Assembly (NCBI GenBank): GCA_019348515.1
Contig: JAHWJF010000294.1
Location: forward strand, 1-5,375
Length of the DNA: 5,375 nt
Origin: Chloroflexota bacterium
GTDB taxonomy: Bacteria; Chloroflexota; Chloroflexia; Thermomicrobiales; UBA6265
Direction of reading: 5' to 3'
The translations under genes and the position numbers were made by a program. Below the pieces are notes generated by a model. It was not told the DNA's origin. It ran no database searches and saw only the letters and a list, made by a program, of their open reading frames with translations. Positions 1 to 4,690 of this stretch are shown one piece after another (within the stretch, counting starts at the first letter, position 1; each line of letters starts with the position of its first letter).

Positions 1-834
1 TGGAGTCACGACATGCCATTGCCTCTCGCGCTCTCGTATGCGCCATCGTTGTCGGGCAACGTCGAGAGCCTGGATGCGGACTTGCAGGTTCGGGCGCTCA
101 TTCAGCCTCAATCAGAGAGCGCCTTCGCAGCGGCGTTGGCCGCGCTCGCGAACCCGAATGTGGCGTATATTCTGCTTGTCCTCGGATTTCTTGGACTGTT
201 CCTGGAGTTATCGAGTCCCGGCACCTCAATCCCGGGTGCCATCGGAGCCGTCTGCCTGATCCTAGCCGCCATTGGACTCTCTCAGCTCCCGTTCGACTGG
301 CGGGGAGCACTGCTCATACTCGTGGCATTTCTGCTCTTCTTCGCCGACATCTTCCTGCCTTCCCTGGGACTCCTGACGCTTTCGGGGCTCGCCTTGCTCG
401 TCGCGGGGTCATACGTGCTATTCGATGAGGCGCAGGGAGTATTCGTCAGCCGGCCGCTCATCTGGGCAATCGCGGCCAGCCTCGTGGCCATGTTCATTGT
501 GATTGGCGGTTTTGCGCTGTCGGTCTGGCGACGCAAACCCACCACCGGCCGTGAAGGTCTCGTCGGCGCGGTCGGCACCGTGCGGAACGCGCTCGATCCG
601 GATGGCGTCGTGTTCGTCTATGGTGAGCTCTGGCAGGCTACGGCGCCCGGAGACACCACCGCTGCAACGCCGCCGATTGCAGAGCGGGTGCCGGTGACGG
701 TCACGGGGATGGACGGCCTCCGGCTTCTCGTGCGGCGGGCCACCGAAGCAGAGGTCGCCGCAGCCGGCGTTGCGGTAATCAATGACCTGCGCCCTACCAC
801 GAGTCAGGAGCCAGGGCTCTCACACGCAGACTAA
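1..834 (+). CDS. NfeD-family membrane protein, C-terminal part (5' end probably outside window)
   Basis: NfeD proteins are partners of slipins; long forms carry an N-terminal ClpP-like serine protease, then membrane helices and a cytoplasmic OB-fold. Visible here, counting from the ATG at 13: a linker (1-46), then the family's typical ANPNVAYILLVLGFLGLFLE stretch opening helix 1 (about 48-66), helices at about 74-92, 97-114, 117-136 and 149-171, and an OB-fold from about 176 to 242 with G-x-x-G-x-V, DPDGVVFVYGELWQA and a final TGMDGLRLLVRR. The frame is open to the left edge (W-S-H-D before the ATG), and the linker resembles the end of a long-form protease domain, so I treat this as a 5'-truncated long NfeD. 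The ATG at 13 does have a GGAG 7 bases upstream, so a short form starting there is possible. The slipin gene follows after 64 bases. Family assignment is firm; the missing protease domain is inferred. Confidence 0.88.
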   Translation, partial: WSHDMPLPLALSYAPSLSGNVESLDADLQVRALIQPQSESAFAAALAALANPNVAYILLVLGFLGLFLELSSPGTSIPGAIGAVCLILAAIGLSQLPFDWRGALLILVAFLLFFADIFLPSLGLLTLSGLALLVAGSYVLFDEAQGVFVSRPLIWAIAASLVAMFIVIGGFALSVWRRKPTTGREGLVGAVGTVRNALDPDGVVFVYGELWQATAPGDTTAATPPIAERVPVTVTGMDGLRLLVRRATEAEVAAAGVAVINDLRPTTSQEPGLSHAD

Positions 835-898
835 TTGTCAAGCGAGCAAGGACCAATGTTGCCGGGAAGTTCGTGATTTTCAGATCGGAGTGGCCCAT

Positions 899-1705
899 AT
901 GAACTGGTCGCTGTTCGTGATCGTGCCGATCCTGCTCATTATCCTGATGGTGCTGGCGTCCACAATCAAGATTGTTAAGGAGTACGAGCGCGGCGTCGTC
1001 TTCCGCCTCGGGCGTCTTGTCGGTCCCCGCGGTCCCGGCCTCATCCTGTTAGTGCCATTCATCGAGCGGATGCAGAAGATTGACCTGCGTACGGTGACGC
1101 TCGACATCCCGGCCCAGGAGGTGATTACCCGCGACAACGTGACGGTTCGCGTCAACGCGGTTGCCTATTTTCGGGTCCTCGACCCGAATGCGGCGATCGT
1201 GAACGTCACGGATTACAACCGCGCCACATCGCAAATCGCCCAAACGACCCTGCGCTCAGTCCTGGGACAAGGGACCTTGGACGATCTCCTCTCTGAGCGC
1301 GACAAGATCAACGAGCAACTGCAGAGGATTATCGACGAGCAAACCGAGCCGTGGGGCGTAAAGGTGAGTATCGTCGAGGTCAAGGACGTCGAGTTACCGC
1401 AGACGATGCAACGAGCGATGGCTCGCCAGGCGGAAGCCGAGCGTGAGAAGCGGGCGAAGGTGATCCACGCCGAGGGCGAACTGGAGGCCAGTCAGAAGCT
1501 CGCTCAGGCGGCGGTGATCATCGACCAGAATCCGCTCGGCATTCAGCTTCGCTACCTGCAAACACTTACGGAGATCGGCGCGGAAAAGAACACCACCGTT
1601 GTCTTTCCACTCCCCATCGATCTCATAGCGGGCTTGTTCCACCGAAACGGGCAGACCGAGCTGGCTCCGGCGCCGAGTACGCCGGGCGGCTCCACGCAAA
1701 TGTAA
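899..1705 (+). CDS. Slipin (stomatin/prohibitin SPFH-family membrane protein)
   Basis: A 268-residue bacterial slipin. These proteins anchor in the membrane by an N-terminal hydrophobic segment, oligomerise, and are thought to organise membrane microdomains; in prokaryotes they are typically encoded next to NfeD, a likely substrate-processing partner. Seen here: a hydrophobic anchor at residues 4-22, the stomatin signature YERGVVFRLGRL (29-40), PGLILLVPF (46-54), the SPFH core through VKDVELPQTMQRAMARQAEA (151-170), then a charged helix EREKRAKVIHAEGELEASQK (171-190) typical of the coiled-coil part, and a short Pro/Gly-rich tail. Length is normal for the family. The ATG at 899 is chosen because it has GGAG at 887-890 with 8 bases of spacing and puts the anchor at the N-terminus; an in-frame ATG at 782 would overlap nfeD and add 39 residues unlike any slipin. 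Apparently intact. Confidence 0.93.
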   Translation: MNWSLFVIVPILLIILMVLASTIKIVKEYERGVVFRLGRLVGPRGPGLILLVPFIERMQKIDLRTVTLDIPAQEVITRDNVTVRVNAVAYFRVLDPNAAIVNVTDYNRATSQIAQTTLRSVLGQGTLDDLLSERDKINEQLQRIIDEQTEPWGVKVSIVEVKDVELPQTMQRAMARQAEAEREKRAKVIHAEGELEASQKLAQAAVIIDQNPLGIQLRYLQTLTEIGAEKNTTVVFPLPIDLIAGLFHRNGQTELAPAPSTPGGSTQM

Positions 1706-1738
1706 CGCGTAGGGCGACTCGAACCTCCCCAGCCGAGA

Positions 1739-1753
1739 TCCCGAGAAGCGGGA
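1739..1753 (+). terminator. Small hairpin after slipin gene, possible weak terminator
   Basis: TCCCG (1739-1743) and CGGGA (1749-1753) can form a 5-bp GC-rich stem with an AGAAG loop, 34 bases after the slipin stop. No T-run follows, so intrinsic termination is doubtful. It is the only compact hairpin seen between the slipin stop and the next promoter. Confidence 0.25.
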
Positions 1754-1800
1754 GCCACGGCGCTTGCTCCCTCGATCACGCCTCGTCCCTTCCCGTGGCT
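1753..1800. repeat. 8-bp inverted repeat abutting the sigma-factor promoter
   Basis: AGCCACGG (1753-1760) is the exact reverse complement of CCGTGGCT (1793-1800), with 32 bases between. The right arm ends on the first base of the proposed -35 element (TGTCAC, 1800-1805). It could be a long-loop hairpin in the slipin transcript or a split operator, or it could be chance in GC-rich DNA. Only the repeat itself is observed. Confidence 0.4.
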
Positions 1801-1827
1801 GTCACGCGGAGGGGACGTGAATCGTCT
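1800..1827 (+). promoter_or_regulatory. Putative ECF41-type promoter (TGTCACG ... CGTC)
   Basis: TGTCACG at 1800-1806 matches the -35 element known for ECF41/SigJ sigma factors (TGTCACA or GTCACA). CGTC at 1824-1827, followed by TCCT, matches their -10 element (CGTC), with 17 bases between the two. The published arrangement has a spacer of about this length. It lies upstream of the ECF41 gene, so it predicts autoregulation of the sigma factor and the downstream oxidoreductase, with a 5' leader of roughly 85 bases. The motif match is seen; sigma dependence is inferred. A 5-bp inverted repeat TCACG/CGTGA (1802-1806 and 1816-1820) overlaps the element. Confidence 0.65.
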
Positions 1828-1905
1828 CCTGATTAACGGCATTGGTTGCGACCGCCGGGGCTCGATGCCGTCGCGCCCTGGACCGGGTTCGCCCAGTTCA
1901 TTCTC

Positions 1906-1912
1906 AGGAGGT
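1906..1912 (+). promoter_or_regulatory. Strong ribosome binding site fixing the sigma-factor start
   Basis: AGGAGGT, a near-perfect anti-16S complement, stands 8 bases before the ATG at 1921. It decides between this ATG and two in-frame alternatives: an upstream TTG at 1846 with no comparable site, and a GTG at 2014 preceded by GGAGGG only 4 bases away. Confidence 0.8.
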
Positions 1913-1920
1913 GTATCCGA

Positions 1921-2919
1921 ATGACAATCCGCGGCGATTCACTGAGACAATCGCCTCGTTACCGCATCCGAGCCAATCTCCCTGCATCAGACCGCTCAGT
2001 TCTGGAGGGCGCCGTGGCCGACAGCGGTCCATTCTTGGAGCATCGATCGCTGCTCTTTTCGATTGCCTACCGCATGCTCGGCAGCGTCGTTGACGCCGAG
2101 GACGCGGTACAGGAGACCTACCTGCGCTGGCGGCGGGCAACCGGGAACGGCGAAGAGATACGGTCACCAAAGGCGTGGCTGACGACCATAATCAGCCGCG
2201 TCTGCCTCGATCAGCTTGGCTCGGCCAGAGCGAAACGGGAGCAATATGTCGGGCCGTGGCTGCCCGAGCCGTTGGCCGGATCCTCACCCGACGTCGCGGA
2301 CACCGTGGCCGATTTCGACTCACTCTCGCTGGCGTTCCTGGTACTCCTCGAATCACTCTCCCCGAAGGAGCGCGCCGTCTTCCTCCTGCACGATGTGTTT
2401 GGCTACGACTTCGCGTCGATCGGCGAGATCGTCGGGGAAAGCGACGCGTACTGTCGCCAGCTTGCCAAACGCGCCCGAGAGAAGATGGCAGAGCGGCGGC
2501 CCCGTTTCGAGGCGAATCAAGCTCAGCGAGAACGGCTCACCGCCGATTTCCTGCGCGCTGTTTCTGACGGTGACATGCTCGCCCTCATCGAGACGTTGAC
2601 CCATGACGCGACGGTCTTCTCCGACGGCGGCGGCAAGGTCAATGCGGCCCGCAAACCGGTTGTAGGTCGAGAGAAAGTCGCGCTGTTCCTCACGAATCTG
2701 GCCCGTCGCGCCTCCGAAGAGACACGTTTCCGCGTCGAACCGATCAACGGCCAACCCGGCATTGTGACCCTGGTCGATGGCGTCGTGCGTAACGTCGTCA
2801 CGTTCGATTTCGCGGACTCCGGCATCCGAACCATCTACATCGTCGTCAACCCCGACAAGCTACGGACTGTTGCCTCCGCCTTGACCGGCGTCACTCACGC
2901 CGCCGAACCACATTCTTGA
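1921..2919 (+). CDS. ECF41-family RNA polymerase sigma factor (SigJ-like) with SnoaL-like C-terminal domain
   Basis: A 332-residue extracytoplasmic-function sigma factor that directs RNA polymerase to a small regulon. ECF41 members lack a separate anti-sigma factor; their fused SnoaL/NTF2-like C-terminal domain tunes activity. Seen: sigma2 (about 36-105) with HRSLLFSIAYRMLGSVVDAE; the linker motif WLPEP (113-117); sigma4 (about 132-193) with LSPKERAVFLLHDVFGYDF and a helix-turn-helix; then the SnoaL-like domain (about 203-316) with the ECF41 motifs DGGGK (235-239) and NPDKL (310-314). All three signature motifs are intact, so it should be functional. The N-terminus runs about 35 residues before sigma2, longer than I expect for the group, but the AGGAGGT before this ATG supports it. 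An ECF41-like promoter lies upstream, and the next gene encodes an SDR oxidoreductase, one of the partner types (carboxymuconolactone decarboxylase, oxidoreductase, epimerase) usually found beside ECF41 genes. Confidence 0.93.
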   Translation: MTIRGDSLRQSPRYRIRANLPASDRSVLEGAVADSGPFLEHRSLLFSIAYRMLGSVVDAEDAVQETYLRWRRATGNGEEIRSPKAWLTTIISRVCLDQLGSARAKREQYVGPWLPEPLAGSSPDVADTVADFDSLSLAFLVLLESLSPKERAVFLLHDVFGYDFASIGEIVGESDAYCRQLAKRAREKMAERRPRFEANQAQRERLTADFLRAVSDGDMLALIETLTHDATVFSDGGGKVNAARKPVVGREKVALFLTNLARRASEETRFRVEPINGQPGIVTLVDGVVRNVVTFDFADSGIRTIYIVVNPDKLRTVASALTGVTHAAEPHS

Positions 2920-2954
2920 ACGTACCGTGCGCACTGGCTGGAAAGGAATTCACC

Positions 2955-3344
2955 ATGTCAGCGGTCTTCGTTACCGGTGCGACCGGCGTACTCGGCCGGA
3001 CCACCATTCCTCTTTTGCTCGCGGCCGGATACAGCGTGCGAGCACTCTCGCACTCCGAGTCGAACGACGCCGCAATCCGCGCTCTCGGCGCTGAGCCCGC
3101 CCGAGGCGACCTGTTCGATCAGGTTTCGCTAATACGGGCGATGACGGACGCGGATGCCGTGCTCCACCTGGCTACCAGAATCCCGCCGAGCTCCAAGATG
3201 CGGCGCCTCTCGGCATGGATAGAGAACGATCGCATTCGCGCTCAAGGCACGCAGAACCTCCTCGATGCCGCGCTTGCGACCAATGTTCAGGTCTTCGTCT
3301 ATCCCAGCTTCGCATTCGTCTATCCCGATAGCGGCGATGCGTAG
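2955..3344 (+). CDS. N-terminal fragment of NAD-dependent epimerase/dehydratase (SDR) protein
   Basis: A 129-codon open piece carrying the NAD(P)-binding half of an atypical/extended short-chain dehydrogenase. MSAVFVTGATGVLGRTTIPL shows the first beta strand and the glycine-rich GxxGxxG loop (residues 8-14); LGAEPARGDLFD (around 47-58) and ADAVLHLAT (around 68-76) are the usual following strands, and the piece ends at FAFVYPDSGDA just before TAG. The ATG at 2955 is chosen for AAAGGA (2942-2947) 7 bases upstream; an in-frame TTG at 2916 overlaps the sigma stop and has less support. It begins 35 bases after the sigma gene with no separate promoter seen, so it is probably co-transcribed. Alone it lacks the substrate-binding half and is unlikely to be an active enzyme. 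Confidence 0.8.
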   Translation: MSAVFVTGATGVLGRTTIPLLLAAGYSVRALSHSESNDAAIRALGAEPARGDLFDQVSLIRAMTDADAVLHLATRIPPSSKMRRLSAWIENDRIRAQGTQNLLDAALATNVQVFVYPSFAFVYPDSGDA

Positions 3345-3520
3345 ATCGACGCGGCGTCAACTCCAGTCGATCCGATCGACATACTGCGCTCCACGATTGC
3401 CGCGGAGCAAGAGGTCGCCCGCTTCGCGGCGGCCGAAGGCGATGGAGCACGGCGCGGGGTTGCGTTGCGGCTCGGTGGGCTATCCGGGAGCGCTCTCCCT
3501 TCTACGATGGAGCAACTCTA

Positions 3521-4399
3521 GTGGCCCGGCGTGGGGTCTCGATGTTTGGGAGCGCCTCAGATGCCTTCACCCCGATGCTCTGGATCGCCGACGCGGCTAC
3601 GGCAATGTTGGCGGCGCTCGAGCGTGCTCCCTCGGGGCTTTACGACGCCGTCGACGATGAGCCGTTGCGCCAGCGGCAAATCAAGCAAGCGCTCGCCGCG
3701 GCAGTGGGTGGGCGGAGACTGATCTCTCTACCGACTTGGCTCGTTCGGCTGATGGCGGGACCAACAGGCGCGGCGCTAACCAGAAGCCTGCGCATCTCGA
3801 ACCGGCGGTTTCGCGATGCGGCTGGTTGGGCGCCGGCTGTGCGAAACGCCGCTGAGGGTCTCGACCTGGTCGCCTCTGCCAGCGCCCTCTCCGGACGTCA
3901 GCATGTTCCGGCCGTCGTGCGGGTTGGACTCGTGTTGATGGCGCTTTTCACGCTGCTGACTGGGATTCAGCAACAATTTGCCCCTGGTTCGTTCTATGAC
4001 AATTTCCCCGGGTTCGGCATGCGGTGGGTCTCCGTCGATGGTCCGTATAACGAGCACCTGCTGCGCGACCTGGGCGGGGTGAACCTCGGCCTTGCGGTGC
4101 TCGTCCTGTTCGCAATTGCCCGTCCGGCAGCGGGACTCATCCGCGCGGTTGCCGTGGCCATGCTGATCGCCCAGGTCCCGCACTTCATCTATCACGCTGC
4201 GCACCTTGACCTCCTTCCGACAACCCTTGATCGCCTGTTGCAGACCGCAGCACTTACGCTGGCGGTGTTCGTTCCCCTTATTGTGCTGATTGGCGCGAAA
4301 GGTAGCGGCCAGGTGCGTAAAGCTTTGTCACCTCAGCCGACTGGCGCTGACGCCAACAAGGATGCGCCACGTCCATGCCTCATCGCGTCCACACGTTGA
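3521..4399 (+). CDS. C-terminal SDR fragment fused to a four-helix membrane domain
   Basis: An open frame of 292 codons from a GTG that has GGAG (3509-3512) 8 bases upstream, so it could be translated on its own. Residues 1-120 are the substrate-side half of an epimerase-like SDR: LWIADAATAMLAALERAPSG (20-39), YDAVDDEPL, and the family's RSLRISNRRFRDAAGWAP (88-105). Residues about 129-250 are a separate membrane domain with helices near 130-149, 174-190, 196-214 and 228-247. Between helices 1 and 2 lies a conserved-looking FYDNFPGFGMRWVSVDGPYN (158-177 region) and a later VPHFIYHAAHLD after helix 3. I know similar small integral membrane proteins from actinobacteria and Chloroflexota but no function for them. 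The Rossmann part lies upstream in another frame. It ends in a short hydrophilic tail, 9 bases before a strong hairpin. Confidence 0.78.
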   Translation: MARRGVSMFGSASDAFTPMLWIADAATAMLAALERAPSGLYDAVDDEPLRQRQIKQALAAAVGGRRLISLPTWLVRLMAGPTGAALTRSLRISNRRFRDAAGWAPAVRNAAEGLDLVASASALSGRQHVPAVVRVGLVLMALFTLLTGIQQQFAPGSFYDNFPGFGMRWVSVDGPYNEHLLRDLGGVNLGLAVLVLFAIARPAAGLIRAVAVAMLIAQVPHFIYHAAHLDLLPTTLDRLLQTAALTLAVFVPLIVLIGAKGSGQVRKALSPQPTGADANKDAPRPCLIASTR

Positions 4400-4406
4400 C
4401 ACATCC

Positions 4407-4442
4407 GTCGCCATTCTGGCCGCTGAAGGCCAGAATGGCGGT
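4407..4442 (+). terminator. Perfect 13-bp hairpin after the sigma/oxidoreductase unit
   Basis: CGCCATTCTGGCC (4409-4421) pairs exactly with GGCCAGAATGGCG (4428-4440) around the loop GCTGAA; two G-T wobbles extend it to 4407-4442. It starts about 10 bases after the stop at 4397-4399. The following GTTCCTTCC is only moderately T-rich, so it may be a terminator with a weak U-tract, or a 3' stabilising hairpin. Being a palindrome it could also serve the convergent minus-strand gene. No second copy is present in the window. Confidence 0.65.
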
Positions 4443-4507
4443 TCCTTCCGGAAACAATCCTGCCCGCACCCTGGAATCATATCGAGCAGTCCATCCATGC
4501 AAGCAAA

Positions 4508-4564
4508 ATGAGCAATGTATTCGTCACTGGAGCGATCGCCATTGTCGGAAATGCCACGACCTGA
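4508..4564 (+). pseudogene. Possible remnant of an SDR gene start (18 codons)
   Basis: ATG to TGA encodes MSNVFVTGAIAIVGNATT, which lines up without gaps with the start of the oxidoreductase at 2955 (MSAVFVTGATGVLGRTTI): beta strand VFVTGA and last loop glycine match, and the middle glycine is replaced by Ala (GAIAIVG against GATGVLG). At DNA level the two are clearly diverged, so it is not a recent duplication of that gene. Just after, in another frame, LTTVATAHMERAGA faintly resembles the following helix. No ribosome binding site is seen. The match is short, so chance is possible; I read it as the decayed 5' end of a second epimerase-like gene. Confidence 0.4.
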
Positions 4565-4631
4565 CAACGGTCGCTACCGCCCACATGGAGCGGGCGGGTG
4601 CCTGATGGTCACGTTTCAACTCGCCTCGCTA

Positions 4632-4654
4632 CAATTGGCTGGTGCCAACGGTTG
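4632..4654 (-). terminator. Weak hairpin downstream of the cysteine-rich gene
   Basis: TTGGC (4635-4639) and GCCAA (4644-4648) form a 5-bp stem with a 4-base loop; CAA (4632-4634) and TTG (4652-4654) could extend it across a 3-base bulge. It lies about 40 bases past the minus-strand stop and is followed on that strand by TTGT only. Low-confidence terminator. Confidence 0.22.
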
Positions 4655-4690
4655 CAAACGAGTCTTCCCTAGTCGAGAACGATCCGACAT

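Larger units (their letters stand above)
2955..4399 (+). pseudogene. NAD-dependent epimerase-like SDR fused to a four-helix membrane domain, broken by a stop and a frameshift
   Basis: Read through its lesions this is one gene of about 481 codons: Rossmann SDR, SDR substrate part, then a membrane domain. The frame of the first part continues after the TAG at 3342-3344 with recognisable SDR sequence (VDPIDILRSTIAAEQEVARF, then GVALRLGG) up to about 3488, and its next stop is TAG at 3519-3521. The homology then moves to the frame one base back: RERSPFYDGATLVARRGV, followed by VDDEPL, RSLRISNRRFRDAAGWAP and the membrane helices. So one base appears lost (or two gained) between about 3474 and 3490. 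The TAG sits where family members may carry an ordinary residue; TGG to TAG is a simple guess. No Y-x-x-x-K catalytic pair is visible; this subfamily may naturally lack it. Promoter and RBS look intact, so decay would be recent, or both lesions are sequence errors. Confidence 0.75.
4443..4690. other. Gene-free stretch between convergent units
   Basis: No complete gene is supported between the hairpin and the stop of the minus-strand gene. The open frames here lack ribosome binding sites and family resemblance. The contents I can point to are an 8-bp palindrome TTCCGGAA (4446-4453), the short SDR-like remnant at 4508-4564, and a small imperfect hairpin at 4632-4654. Confidence 0.55.

Noticed and set aside
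782..898. Upstream in-frame ATG extension of the slipin gene
   Set aside because: It overlaps the end of nfeD, adds 39 residues with no slipin resemblance ahead of the membrane anchor, and lacks a good ribosome binding site; the ATG at 899 has GGAG at the right distance.
1846..1920. TTG start extending the sigma factor by 25 residues
   Set aside because: It is far weaker than the ATG at 1921, which follows AGGAGGT by 8 bases.
2353..2754. Minus-strand open frame of 133 codons inside the sigma gene
   Set aside because: It lies antisense to a strongly conserved ECF41 protein; such shadows are common in GC-rich coding DNA and it has no recognisable family.
2890..2923. A second ECF41-type promoter (GTCAC ... 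CGTA) before the oxidoreductase
   Set aside because: The gap of about 25 bases is too long and the -10 does not match CGTC.
3474..3500. Programmed ribosomal frameshift in the oxidoreductase
   Set aside because: No slippery heptamer or following structure was found, and the separate upstream TAG would block translation before this point anyway.
3776..4204. Minus-strand open frame of 142 codons opposite the membrane domain
   Set aside because: The plus strand encodes a recognisable SDR end and membrane helices; the antisense product is hydrophilic, low in family resemblance, and has no supported start.
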